From Rugamonas fusca (GTDB lineage Bacteria; Pseudomonadota; Gammaproteobacteria; Burkholderiales; Burkholderiaceae_D): a stretch of DNA of 64,000 bases. The position numbers were made by a program, and so were the translations under genes. Below the pieces are notes generated by a model. The model saw only the letters and a program-made list of their open reading frames with translations, made no database searches and was not told the origin of the DNA. Location: assembly GCF_014042365.1 (NCBI RefSeq), contig NZ_JACEZS010000011.1:62001-126000 (forward strand), written 5' to 3'. Of this stretch, positions 34,039-42,371 are shown piece by piece; within the stretch, counting starts at the first letter, position 1, and each line of letters begins with the position of its first letter.

Positions 34039-35124
34039 ATGCAGCGTCGTTCCTTCCTCACCAAATCGGCCGCCGGCGCCACCGCCGCCGCCTTGTCCGC
34101 GCCAGCGCTGGCGCAAAGCCAGCCCGCCATCAACTGGCGCCTGACGTCCAGCTTCCCCAAGACGCTCGATACCATCTTCGGCGCCTGCGACAAGTTCAGC
34201 AAGCGCGTGGCCGAGCTCACGGGCGGCAAGTTCGTGATCCGCAATTTCGCGGCCGGCGAGATCGTGCCCGGCTTCCAGGTGCTGGACGCGGTGCAGGCCG
34301 GCACGGTGGAGATGGGCCACACGCCGTCCTACTACTACTTCGGCAAGGACCCCGCGTTCGCGTTCGACTGCGCCGTGCCGTTCGGCCTCACGTCGCGCCA
34401 GCAGACCGCGTGGTTCGACCAGGGCGGCGGCCGTGAGCTGATGCGCGAATTTTTCAAGGGCTACGGCATCGTCAACTTCATGGCCGGTAACACGGGCACC
34501 CAGATGGGCGGCTTCTATCGCAAGGAGATCCGCTCCGTGGCCGACATGAAGGGCATGAAGATGCGGGTGGCCGGTTTCGCCGGCCGCGTAATGGAGCGCA
34601 TGGGCGTAGTGCCGCAGCAGATTCCGGCCGGCGACTTGTACGCGGCGCTGGAAAAGGGCACCATCGACGCGGCCGAGTGGGTGGGGCCGTATGACGACGA
34701 GAAACTGGGCCTGGCCCGCGTGGCACCGCACTACTACGCGCCGGGCTGGTGGGAGGCCGGCCCGCAGCTGTCGTTCTACGTCAACCACAAGGAGTGGGAC
34801 AAGCTGCCCAAGGAATACCAGGCCGCCATCGAAGCGGCCAGCTACGAGTGCCACGTGGTGATGCAGGCCGAGTACGACGCCAAGAACCCGGCTGCGCTGG
34901 CGCGCCTGCTCAAGGCCGGCATCAAGCTGCATACGTTCTCGAAGGACATCATGGACGAAGCCTACAAGGTCACCCAGCAGGTGATGGAGGAGGAAGCGGC
35001 CAAGAACGCCAAGTTCAAGAAGATCTACGAGCCATGGAAGCGCTTCCGCCAGGACCAGAACCAGTGGGCCTCGGTGGCCGAAGCGACCATGCAGAACTAC
35101 CTGATCAGCGCTGGACGCAAGTAA
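34039..35124 (+). CDS. TRAP transporter substrate-binding protein (DctP family), copy 2
   Basis: A 361-residue periplasmic binding protein with a twin-arginine signal (MQRRSFLTKSAAG, cleavage near ALAQS). It is a close paralogue of the protein at 24895-25989: the two share AFDCAVPFGLTSRQ-TAWFDQGGGR, KGTIDAAEWVGPYDDEKLG and a nearly identical C-terminus from EEAAKNAKFKK onward. Differences cluster around the pocket-side segments (for example LARVAPHYY against FYKVAPYYY). No DctQM genes adjoin. Its last 20 bp overlap the convergent hydrolase gene. Confidence 0.88.
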   Translation: MQRRSFLTKSAAGATAAALSAPALAQSQPAINWRLTSSFPKTLDTIFGACDKFSKRVAELTGGKFVIRNFAAGEIVPGFQVLDAVQAGTVEMGHTPSYYYFGKDPAFAFDCAVPFGLTSRQQTAWFDQGGGRELMREFFKGYGIVNFMAGNTGTQMGGFYRKEIRSVADMKGMKMRVAGFAGRVMERMGVVPQQIPAGDLYAALEKGTIDAAEWVGPYDDEKLGLARVAPHYYAPGWWEAGPQLSFYVNHKEWDKLPKEYQAAIEAASYECHVVMQAEYDAKNPAALARLLKAGIKLHTFSKDIMDEAYKVTQQVMEEEAAKNAKFKKIYEPWKRFRQDQNQWASVAEATMQNYLISAGRK

Positions 35125-35974
35125 GGCGCTGTGCCAGCCAGTCGCTCACCAGCGGCCACAGGATGGCTTCCTGCTCCCGTCGGAAGAAGCCGAAGTGGCC
35201 GATGCGCTTGAGGCCGAACTGGCCGGGACTCAGTTCGCGGTAGTCCACCTGCGCGCCGCGGTAGGCCTCGTGCAGCATGCGCGAGCCTGATTCCAGCAGC
35301 AGTTCATCATCCGTGAACGTCAGCCCCAACACGGGCTGGCGCACGCGCGCGTACGCCTCGCGCGCGCCCGGTTCGCCTTGCAGCAGGTAGTCGGGCTGCA
35401 GGCACCAGTGCCGCCACTGATACATCACGCGGCGCGGTATGTCGCCCACCACGCCGATGCGTGCGCCGGGGAAGTAGCCGAACACGGGACACAGCAACGG
35501 CGTGAACACGTGCCACATCAACGGCGCCTTGCGGCGCACGCCGGGCTGGTTGTGGCGCAGCGCGCCGCTGCCGACGGCGATGTTGATCACGCCGCTCACT
35601 TTTTCTATCGAAGGCAGCAGCGGCACCGTCTGGCCACCGAGGCTATGGCCCAGCACGAACAGCGGCAGGCCTTCCTGCGCGGCGCTGGCGTGGTGCAGCA
35701 CCGCGTCGTAATCCAGTGTGACCCAGTCCGTGATGTTGGCCGTGCAGGCGCGCCGCGCGCCGTGCCGCGATTCGCCCATCCCCCGGTAGTCGAAGGTCCA
35801 GACCCGGTAACCCTGTTTGGCCAGGAAGGCGGCGAAGTCGTTGTAGAACGATTGGGGCACGGCCATGGCCGGGCCGATCACGAGGGTGGCCCGCACCGCC
35901 TGGGCCGGTTCGTGGGAATACGCGGTCAGCGCGTGGCCGTCGTGGGCGTGCAGGGTGTGGCGGGTACGGGTCAT
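35105..35974 (-). CDS. Alpha/beta hydrolase (serine aminopeptidase S33-like)
   Basis: A 289-residue alpha/beta hydrolase with nucleophile elbow GHSLGG (Ser111), the strand FDYRGMGESR and a C-terminal RIGHFGFF supplying the His. There is no signal peptide. Related proteins are esterases or lysophospholipase-like enzymes. The ATG overlaps the TetR stop by 4 bp, so the pair is co-transcribed, and it is presumably under control of that regulator. Confidence 0.83.
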   Translation of the reverse strand: MTRTRHTLHAHDGHALTAYSHEPAQAVRATLVIGPAMAVPQSFYNDFAAFLAKQGYRVWTFDYRGMGESRHGARRACTANITDWVTLDYDAVLHHASAAQEGLPLFVLGHSLGGQTVPLLPSIEKVSGVINIAVGSGALRHNQPGVRRKAPLMWHVFTPLLCPVFGYFPGARIGVVGDIPRRVMYQWRHWCLQPDYLLQGEPGAREAYARVRQPVLGLTFTDDELLLESGSRMLHEAYRGAQVDYRELSPGQFGLKRIGHFGFFRREQEAILWPLVSDWLAQRLTCVQR

Positions 35975-36624
35975 TTGCCTGGCTCCTTGTGGGCGGGGCG
36001 CTGCAGAGATAGGGTGGCGGCCAAGGCTTCGTCCGTGGCCAGGCTGCGCCAGGCAGCGGCGCTCAGTTCGTCGATGGCGGCGCGCGGGTCTTGCCGCAGC
36101 CTGCCACCCAGCCAGTGGCGCGCCAGTTCCTGCGCGGGGCCCAGCAGCAGCGGGGCGTACAGCTCGGGCGCGAGACGGCGCAAGATCCCTTGCTGGAACC
36201 AGGGCTTGAGCAGCGCCAGCATGGTTTTGAAGTGGTCGGCTGTCAGCTGGCGGATAGCCTGGTCGTGGGCCGGGCTCACAGCTTGCCGCCGCGCGAACAG
36301 GAAGCGCGCCAGTTCGGGCCGCGCCACGATCCAGTCCAGGTGGGTAGCCAGCAGGATGTGGATGGCGGCGCGCGCATCTTCCGCTTCGCGCACACCGGCC
36401 AGCAGGCCGTTCCAGTAATCGTCCAGTCCCTGCGCGAACAGCGCGGCGGCGATGTTTTCCTTGGTGCCGAAGTGGTGGTAGATGCTGCCCACAGAGGCCT
36501 GGCTGCGCTGGCGGATATCGTCGATGGTGGCCGCTTCGATGCCTTTTTCGGCGAACACGGCAAGCGCGGCGGCCAGGATGGCGCTTTTGCGGTCGAGCGG
36601 GACGGTGGTCTCGATTGTCTTCAT
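35971..36624 (-). CDS. TetR/AcrR family transcriptional regulator
   Basis: A 217-residue repressor-type regulator. The N-terminal helix-turn-helix reads AALAVFAEKGIEAATIDDIRQRSQASVGSIYHHFGTKENIAAALF (about 18-62), the signature of TetR proteins; the C-terminal domain would bind an effector. It is translationally coupled to the downstream hydrolase gene. A 34-bp palindrome abuts its start codon, consistent with autorepression, and no Shine-Dalgarno is evident, so the message may be leaderless. Confidence 0.92.
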   Translation of the reverse strand: MKTIETTVPLDRKSAILAAALAVFAEKGIEAATIDDIRQRSQASVGSIYHHFGTKENIAAALFAQGLDDYWNGLLAGVREAEDARAAIHILLATHLDWIVARPELARFLFARRQAVSPAHDQAIRQLTADHFKTMLALLKPWFQQGILRRLAPELYAPLLLGPAQELARHWLGGRLRQDPRAAIDELSAAAWRSLATDEALAATLSLQRPAHKEPGK

Positions 36625-36658
36625 GACTAGAATATTGTTCTAGAATCTAATTCTAGTC
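36625..36658. promoter_or_regulatory. Probable TetR operator, 34-bp palindrome
   Basis: Outer arms GACTAGAAT (36625-36633) and ATTCTAGTC (36650-36658) flank a central TTCTAGAA (36638-36645), giving three regularly spaced CTAGAA half-site pairs; the two halves agree at 13 of 17 positions. It touches the TetR start codon and lies in the divergent region with the gene at 36851, so both directions could be controlled. Confidence 0.65.
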
Positions 36659-36747
36659 AAGAACATTGTCGGGTAGAGGCATCCGTGCAAAGCCGGAAGC
36701 GGGCAATGTCCGCCTTGTTGGCTGCCCTGGGCCCCTCTGGAGATGCT

Positions 36748-36850
36748 TCTATTTCCGCTTCTATTTTCTTCTGCTTTCTTCGGCATGAACCTATTTCGCG
36801 TTTTCCGATCTAAAGAGAAGGATGCAGAAAAAAACAGAAGGAGAAATAGA
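36748..36850 (+). promoter_or_regulatory. Long imperfect 5'-UTR hairpin hiding a ribosome-binding site
   Basis: A polypyrimidine arm (36748-36777) and a polypurine arm (36821-36850) are complementary at about 24 of 30 positions, separated by a 43-base loop. The 3' arm contains AAGGAG (36838-36843) and ends one base before the ATG at 36851. If transcribed from upstream, the leader would bury the ribosome-binding site in the stem, as in RNA thermometers or protein-gated leaders. Base composition is much lower in GC than the neighbourhood. Confidence 0.5.
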
Positions 36851-37474
36851 ATGGAATCCACAGTGAGCCTGCCCCTCCACAGCAGCACCTTATCGCGGCT
36901 GGTCGCGCACCTGCGCCAGGACAACGGTGGCCCGCAAGATCTGGCCGAGGCCATATCCCATGCCGTCAACAGCTGGATCAACGCGCGGGAAGTGCGGCAT
37001 CTTGGCGCGGACGCGGACAGCGTGCGCGGCTATCAATGGAAGTCGCTGTTCCTGCCGGAGGGGACGGTGCTGCGTTCGTGGAGCTACGGCGAACATAACT
37101 ACGCACGGGTGGAAGGCGATCGCATCATCCACCGTGGACAGGCCGTCTCGCCCAACCAGTTCGCGCAGTCGTTCGCCCGCACCACGCGCAATGCCTGGAC
37201 AGACCTGTCTATCCGCAGGCCCGGCGACGAGCGCTTTTATCTGGCCAGCAGCCTGCGCCGTGAGCAGGCCAGGCAAGCGAAACTGGCGGCGCCTGCCGCC
37301 CCGCCGGACGACATGACCAAGTTTGTGCTGGCGCTGTTGGCGGCCAAGATTCCCGCCCCGGTCGTGCAACTGCCACCCGCTCCGGCGCCGCGCAACGTGC
37401 CGCCCGGCCCCGGCTGGAACCTGCCCGAACGGCGCAAATTCCGCTTCCGTATCGAGGACGTCGCATTTGAATGA
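36851..37474 (+). CDS. Conserved hypothetical protein with RAMA-like segment
   Basis: A 207-residue soluble protein, start set by AAGGAG upstream. Residues 1-50 are helical. Residues 55-140 (YQWKSLFLPEGTVLRSWSYG, YARVEGDRIIHRGQAVSPNQFAQ, RNAWTDLSI) have the pattern of RAMA-type domains, which accompany restriction/modification and nucleic-acid enzymes: a G-T-x-L strand, Y-A-x-V, an I-x-x-x-G-x-x-x-S-P turn and a helix ending N-A-W. A Pro/Ala-rich linker and a basic tail follow. The resemblance is by eye only; function unknown. It is divergent from tetR and preceded by the hairpin at 36748-36850. Confidence 0.55.
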   Translation: MESTVSLPLHSSTLSRLVAHLRQDNGGPQDLAEAISHAVNSWINAREVRHLGADADSVRGYQWKSLFLPEGTVLRSWSYGEHNYARVEGDRIIHRGQAVSPNQFAQSFARTTRNAWTDLSIRRPGDERFYLASSLRREQARQAKLAAPAAPPDDMTKFVLALLAAKIPAPVVQLPPAPAPRNVPPGPGWNLPERRKFRFRIEDVAFE

Positions 37475-37525
37475 TGATCCGGGAACCAATGGCGATCAGC
37501 GCGTCTCCCCGGGAAACGGCGCGGC

Positions 37526-38455
37526 TCAGCGCAGCCCGCCGAAGCGCTGGTAGAAGCTGTCGTCCGCTTCGGGGGCGTGTTCGTCCTCGCGGCGCAAAGT
37601 GGCCATGATGAACTCCTCGGCTTGCGCGAACACGAGGCGGTAGATGTCGCGCGCCAGTTCATAAGCCTGGGTGCCGGGCCACGGGTCAGGCAGCAGTTCC
37701 ACGGGCAGTTGCGGATCGTGCAGCTGGACGCGGCGGTAGGCGTGGATCAGCAGGCTGCGCACGACGAACGCCTGCTGGGTAGAGACGGCGGGCTGCGGCC
37801 GCAGCAAGTCCAGCAGCGGCGTGAACTGGGCCATGAAATTCTGGTAGCCCGCTTCCACGTCCGACAAGTCCCAGCCCTCGGCCACCATGTCGCTCAGCGG
37901 GCGTGCGCTCACCTGCGGCAGGGTGCTGGCGCGGCACACGTACAGCTTGCCCTGCACGCCCACGCGGCCCAGCAGCGCTTCCAGCACGTCGGCCTCGGCG
38001 GCCGGATGGCCGAAGATGCCGGGCGCGATCATGCTGTAGCCCTGCCACAACAGTTCCTTGCGCAGCGCGCTGCGTTCGGCCGGTGTGATGTTGCCGCCGG
38101 CGCTCAATAACAGGGTCCAGTTGCCGTCCCAGTGCAGTTGCAGCGGTGCGTAGATGCGGCGGTAGGCGCGGCTGAACCGGGCCATGGCGTCGGCCGGAAT
38201 CGCGTACGAACTGCGGCGCCCGTCGCGCTGCGCGCCCAGCCAGCCTTCCTGCGCCAGGCGGAACACGGAGGTGCGCAGCAGCCGGTCGTTCACGCCGAAC
38301 GGCTCCAGCAGGTTGATCAAACTGCCCAGCCACACCATGCCGCCGTGCGGCACGATGGCGTCGCCGAAAATGGTCACCACCAGCGACTTGGAGCGGGGTG
38401 GCTCGGTGGCCAGAAAATGGGCTATCCAGTCGTCGCAAGTCATCGTTGTCGTCAT
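37526..38455 (-). CDS. paaX: PaaX family repressor of phenylacetate catabolism
   Basis: A 309-residue PaaX-family regulator, in known cases a repressor released by phenylacetyl-CoA. The N-terminal winged helix covers roughly 20-85 (SLVVTIFGDAIVPHGG, NDRLLRTSVFRLAQEGWL); the central PaaX domain (LLWQGYSMIAPGIFGHP) and C-terminal domain follow. I start it at 38455 (MTTTMTCDDW), at the typical family start; ATG 38476 is an alternative. It is divergent from paaA across 188 bp containing the paired palindromes. Confidence 0.88.
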   Translation of the reverse strand: MTTTMTCDDWIAHFLATEPPRSKSLVVTIFGDAIVPHGGMVWLGSLINLLEPFGVNDRLLRTSVFRLAQEGWLGAQRDGRRSSYAIPADAMARFSRAYRRIYAPLQLHWDGNWTLLLSAGGNITPAERSALRKELLWQGYSMIAPGIFGHPAAEADVLEALLGRVGVQGKLYVCRASTLPQVSARPLSDMVAEGWDLSDVEAGYQNFMAQFTPLLDLLRPQPAVSTQQAFVVRSLLIHAYRRVQLHDPQLPVELLPDPWPGTQAYELARDIYRLVFAQAEEFIMATLRREDEHAPEADDSFYQRFGGLR

Positions 38456-38555
38456 GGGCAAAATCTGTTTCCGCAAATTTAATGATTCAAACCAGGCAGC
38501 AGTTTACTTTGCCCCGGCTTGGGCGCAGGATTATTTTCACACTTGCATATGACAA

Positions 38556-38610
38556 GATACGAAATTTCGATGTGACTCAAAAAATGTGTAGTCAAACGAA
38601 ATTTCGTATC
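38556..38610. promoter_or_regulatory. Paired palindromes, probable PaaX operator
   Basis: GATACGAAATTTCG (38556-38569) and its exact inverse CGAAATTTCGTATC (38597-38610) form a perfect 14-bp inverted repeat with centres 41 bp apart (about four helical turns). Each arm also contains the 10-bp palindrome CGAAATTTCG. The right arm falls between the proposed -35 and -10 of paaA; the left arm is close to a TTGTCA hexamer (38550-38555, minus strand) that could serve paaX. Confidence 0.75.
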
Positions 38611-38617
38611 GTATGAT
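38589..38617 (+). promoter_or_regulatory. Probable paaA promoter
   Basis: A -35 TAGTCA (38589-38594) and -10 TATGAT (38612-38617) are 17 bp apart, 26 bp before paaA. The spacer is almost filled by the right arm of the palindrome pair, so regulator binding would block polymerase. TTGGAGATCA supplies the ribosome-binding site. Confidence 0.6.
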
Positions 38618-38643
38618 GCGTTCTTCTCACTTGGAGATCAATC

Positions 38644-39633
38644 ATGTACGCACAGATGGTGGAAACGGGGCTCAAGCAAGTTCGCAACCTGGATGACATG
38701 AGCGCGGAAGAACGCGCGTTCCAGGAGCGCATCGATGCGGGCGTGAAGATCGAGGCCAAGGACTGGATGCCGGACGCCTACCGCAAGACGCTGATCCGCC
38801 AGATCTCGCAGCACGCGCACTCGGAAATCGTGGGCCAGCTGCCCGAGGGGAACTGGGTCACGCGCGCCCCCACGCTCAAGCGCAAGTCCATCCTGCTGGC
38901 CAAGATCCAGGACGAGGCGGGCCACGGCCTGTACCTGTACAGCGCGGCCGAGACGCTGGGCGTCTCGCGCGACGAATTGCTGGCCGCCCTGCACGCCGGC
39001 AAAGCCAAGTATTCGAGCATCTTCAACTACCCCACGCTGTCGTGGGCCGACATGGGCGCCATCGGCTGGCTGGTGGACGGCTCGGCCATCATCAACCAGA
39101 TTCCCCTGTGCCGCTGCTCGTACGGCCCGTATTCGCGCGCCATGATCCGCGTCTGCAAGGAAGAATCGTTCCACGCGCGCCAGGGCTACGACATCATGCT
39201 GGCGCTGGCGCGCGGCACGCCCGAGCAGAAGGCCATGGCGCAGGATGCGCTGAACCGCTGGTGGTGGCCATCGCTGATGATGTTCGGCCCGTCGGACGCG
39301 GCCTCGGTCAACAGCGCCCAATCGGCCCAGTGGCGCATCAAGCTGTTCTCCAACGACGAACTGCGCCAGCGCATGGTGGACCAGACCGTGCCCCAGGCCG
39401 AGTACCTGGGCCTGACCATTCCCGACCCCAAGCTCAAGTTCAACGCCGAGACGGGCCATTACGAATTCGGCGAAATCGACTGGGACGAATTCCACGCCGT
39501 CCTGAAGGGCAACGGCCCGTGCAACCGCGAACGCCTGGCCACCCGCGTCAAGGCTTACGAAGACGGCCAGTGGTTCCGCGACGCGCTCACGGCCTACGCC
39601 GACAAGCACGCCACCGCCAAGGCCGCGGCCTGA
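38644..39633 (+). CDS. paaA: 1,2-phenylacetyl-CoA epoxidase, catalytic subunit PaaA
   Basis: A 329-residue di-iron monooxygenase subunit that epoxidises the ring of phenylacetyl-CoA. The ferritin-like metal site is visible as Glu61, Glu91/His94 (DEAGHG) and Glu174/His177 (EESFHARQ). The length equals the usual PaaA. It is the first gene of the paaABCDE block, 25 bp before paaB, and is probably transcribed from the promoter at 38589. Confidence 0.95.
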   Translation: MYAQMVETGLKQVRNLDDMSAEERAFQERIDAGVKIEAKDWMPDAYRKTLIRQISQHAHSEIVGQLPEGNWVTRAPTLKRKSILLAKIQDEAGHGLYLYSAAETLGVSRDELLAALHAGKAKYSSIFNYPTLSWADMGAIGWLVDGSAIINQIPLCRCSYGPYSRAMIRVCKEESFHARQGYDIMLALARGTPEQKAMAQDALNRWWWPSLMMFGPSDAASVNSAQSAQWRIKLFSNDELRQRMVDQTVPQAEYLGLTIPDPKLKFNAETGHYEFGEIDWDEFHAVLKGNGPCNRERLATRVKAYEDGQWFRDALTAYADKHATAKAAA

Positions 39634-39658
39634 AAAACACCAAACCGAGGAGAATCGC

Positions 39659-39943
39659 ATGAGCAAAGAATGGCCATTGTGGGAAGTGTTCATCCGCAGC
39701 CAGCACGGCCTGGCGCACAAGCACGTGGGCAGCCTGCACGCACCGGACGCCGAAATGGCGGTCAATAACGCGCGCGACGTCTACACCCGCCGCAACGAAG
39801 GCGTGAGCATCTGGGTGGTGCGCGCGGCCGACATCGTGGCCAGCAGCCCGGCCGACAAGGGTGCGCTGTTCGAGCCATCGAACAGCAAGGTGTACCGCCA
39901 TCCGACCTTCTTCCCGATGCCGGAAGAAGTCAAGAACCTGTAA
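39659..39943 (+). CDS. paaB: Phenylacetyl-CoA epoxidase subunit PaaB
   Basis: A 94-residue small subunit of the epoxidase. WPLWEVFIRSQHGLAHKHVGSLHAPD at the N-terminus is the family signature; PaaB bridges the PaaAC heterodimers in known structures. Length is normal. It lies between paaA and paaC, in the usual order. Confidence 0.95.
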   Translation: MSKEWPLWEVFIRSQHGLAHKHVGSLHAPDAEMAVNNARDVYTRRNEGVSIWVVRAADIVASSPADKGALFEPSNSKVYRHPTFFPMPEEVKNL

Positions 39944-39958
39944 GCGGGAGCGCGCACC

Positions 39959-40714
39959 GTGGATCACAACAAGTTCGACTATCTGCTGCGCCTGGGCGAC
40001 AACGCCCTCGTGCTGAGCCAGCGCATCTCCGAATTGTGCGGCAAGGGGCCGGCGCTGGAAGAGGACATGGCGCTCACCAACGTCTCGCTCGACCTGCTGG
40101 GCCAGACCCGTTTGTGGTACAGCTACGCGGGCGAGCTGGAAGGCGAAGGCCGCGACGAGGACCGCCTGGCCTTCCACCGCGACGCGCACCAGTTCCGCAA
40201 CTGCCTGCTGGTGGAGCAGCGCAACGGCAACTACGCCGACACCATGATGCGCCAGTTCTTCTTCGACACCTGGCACTACTTCCTGATCGGCGCGCTGACC
40301 AAGTCGTCCGACGCGCGTATCGCCGCTATCGCGGAGAAGTCGCTCAAGGAAGTGACCTACCACCTGCGCCGCAGCGGCGACCTGGTGGTGCGCATGGGCG
40401 ACGGCACGCCCGAGAGCCACGCCAAGGTGCAGGCCGCGGCCGACGCACTGTGGATGTACACGGGCGAGATGTTCAACTACGACGCCGTCGACCAGGCCAT
40501 GGTGGACGCGGGCGTGGCGCCGGCCGCCGCGCCGCTGCGGGCCCAGTGGCTGGAACACGTGGCCGCCATCTTCGCCGAGGCCACCCTCGTCATGCCGTCG
40601 CCGGACGCGTGGATGCAAAAGGGCGGCAAGCAGGGCGTGCACAGCGAACACCTGGGCTACCTGCTGGCCGAGATGCAGTTCCTGCAGCGCGCCTATCCGG
40701 GCGCGGAGTGGTGA
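39959..40714 (+). CDS. paaC: Phenylacetyl-CoA epoxidase structural subunit PaaC
   Basis: A 251-residue ferritin-like subunit that pairs with PaaA and shapes the complex without a functional di-iron site. NALVLSQRISELCGKGPALEEDMALTNVSLDLLGQ and VQAAADALWMYTGEMF match the family. Translation starts at GTG 39959, preceded by AAGCGGGAG; no ATG gives a family-like N-terminus. Its stop overlaps the paaD start (TGATG). Confidence 0.94.
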   Translation: MDHNKFDYLLRLGDNALVLSQRISELCGKGPALEEDMALTNVSLDLLGQTRLWYSYAGELEGEGRDEDRLAFHRDAHQFRNCLLVEQRNGNYADTMMRQFFFDTWHYFLIGALTKSSDARIAAIAEKSLKEVTYHLRRSGDLVVRMGDGTPESHAKVQAAADALWMYTGEMFNYDAVDQAMVDAGVAPAAAPLRAQWLEHVAAIFAEATLVMPSPDAWMQKGGKQGVHSEHLGYLLAEMQFLQRAYPGAEW

Positions 40715-41253
40715 TGGCCATGCAAGCCGCCGCCGTCACCGCCGAGCAGGTGTGGGCCTGGCTGGCCGAGGTGGCCGACCCCGAGATTCCCGTGATCTCG
40801 GTGGTGGACCTGGGCATCGTGCGCGCGGTCGACGTGGCCGAAGGCGGCGCCTGCACCGTCACCATTACGCCCACCTATTCCGGCTGCCCGGCCATGCAGG
40901 TGATCGCGGACGCCGTCACGGACGCCTTGCGCGCGCGCGGCGTGGCCGACGTGCGGCTGCGGACCCAGCTCACGCCCGCCTGGACCACCGACTGGATGAG
41001 CGAATCGGGCAAGGCCAAATTGCGCGGCTACGGCATCGCCCCGCCAGTGCAGCAGGCGATTGATATCAGCGGTCTGCGCGATGGCGTCAAACGGGGTGCC
41101 TTGCCGGGACTGGGCGCGCAACCCGTCGTCGCCTGCCCGCAGTGCGGCTCCACCCACACGGAACTCACCAGCCAGTTCGGCTCCACGCCCTGCAAGGCGC
41201 TCTACAAGTGCCTGAATTGCCGCGAGCCTTTCGACTACTTCAAGTGCCACTGA
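40714..41253 (+). CDS. paaD: Epoxidase maturation protein PaaD
   Basis: A 179-residue protein with an N-terminal MIP18/DUF59 domain (VADPEIPVISVVDLGIVRAV, PTYSGCPAMQVI) and a C-terminal zinc-ribbon-like region with four or more Cys (CPQCGSTHTELTSQFGSTPC, CLNC). PaaD is thought to help build the iron-sulfur or di-iron centres of the epoxidase. The start at 40714 overlaps the paaC stop by one base. It ends 5 bp before paaE. Confidence 0.92.
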   Translation: MAMQAAAVTAEQVWAWLAEVADPEIPVISVVDLGIVRAVDVAEGGACTVTITPTYSGCPAMQVIADAVTDALRARGVADVRLRTQLTPAWTTDWMSESGKAKLRGYGIAPPVQQAIDISGLRDGVKRGALPGLGAQPVVACPQCGSTHTELTSQFGSTPCKALYKCLNCREPFDYFKCH

Positions 41254-41258
41254 CCACC

Positions 41259-42338
41259 ATGAGCAAATTCTATCCGTTGACCGTCTCGCAGGTGCGCAAT
41301 GAAACGCGCGACACCATCGCCGTCACCTTCGCCGTGCCGCCGGAACTGCGCGACAGCTTCGCGTTCCAGCAGGGCCAGCACCTCACGCTGCGCACCCACA
41401 TCAACGGCGAGGACGTGCGCCGCTCGTATTCGATCTGCTCGGCGGTGCAGGACGGCGCGCTGCGCGTGGCCATCAAGCGCACCACGGGCGGCCTGTTCTC
41501 GGGCTGGGCCAACGACACGCTCAAGCCGGGTGCCACGCTGGACGTGATGCCGCCCATGGGCCACTTCAACGTGCCGCTCGACCCGCAAAGCCGCCGCCGC
41601 TACGTCGCTTTCGCGGCCGGCAGCGGCATCACGCCCATCCTGTCCATCATCAAGACCACGCTGGTGGCGGAGCCCAACAGCAGCTTCACCCTGTTCTACG
41701 GCAACCGCGCTTCCTCGTCCGTGATCTTCAAGGAGGAGCTGACGGACCTCAAGGATCAATACCTGGAGCGCCTCAATCTGGCCTATGTGATGAGCCGCGA
41801 GCAGCAGGACATCGACCTGTTCAACGGCCGCATCACCAAGGAAAAATGCCAGCAGTTCCTGCAGCACTGGATAGCCATCAAGGACTACGACGTGGCCTTC
41901 ATCTGCGGCCCGGAGGACATGATGCACGGCGTGTCGGAGGCGCTGCAGGAAGCGGGCATGCCCAAGGCGCACATCAAGATCGAACTGTTCGCCGCCAGCA
42001 TCCCCAAGCACCAGCACCAGAAGCGCGCGCTCGATCCGGCGCTGGCGCGCCACGAGACGCAAGTGACGGTCATCATGGACGGCAACCACACCACCTTCAC
42101 CATGGACAAGGACAAGGAATCCGTGCTGGACGCGGGCCTGCGGGCCGGCATCGACATGCGCTATTCCTGCAAGGGCGGCGTATGCTCGACCTGCCGCTGC
42201 AAGGTGGTGGACGGCAAGGTGGACATGGACGTCAACTATGCGCTGGAAGACTACGAGATCGCCCGTGGCTTCGTGCTGAGCTGCCAGAGCTTCCCCGTGA
42301 CGGACACGCTGGTGGTCGATTTCGACCAGGCTGAATAA
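41259..42338 (+). CDS. paaE: Epoxidase reductase PaaE
   Basis: A 359-residue electron-transfer subunit that passes electrons from NADPH to the PaaA site. Domains in order: FAD-binding (RRSYSICSAV at about 48-57), NAD(P)-binding (FAAGSGITPILSIIK) and a plant-type [2Fe-2S] ferredoxin with Cys304, Cys309, Cys312 and Cys342 (CKGGVCSTC). Domain order and size are those of the family. Confidence 0.94.
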   Translation: MSKFYPLTVSQVRNETRDTIAVTFAVPPELRDSFAFQQGQHLTLRTHINGEDVRRSYSICSAVQDGALRVAIKRTTGGLFSGWANDTLKPGATLDVMPPMGHFNVPLDPQSRRRYVAFAAGSGITPILSIIKTTLVAEPNSSFTLFYGNRASSSVIFKEELTDLKDQYLERLNLAYVMSREQQDIDLFNGRITKEKCQQFLQHWIAIKDYDVAFICGPEDMMHGVSEALQEAGMPKAHIKIELFAASIPKHQHQKRALDPALARHETQVTVIMDGNHTTFTMDKDKESVLDAGLRAGIDMRYSCKGGVCSTCRCKVVDGKVDMDVNYALEDYEIARGFVLSCQSFPVTDTLVVDFDQAE

Positions 42339-42371
42339 AAACACCAACCGAACAACCCTACGCGAGACGCC

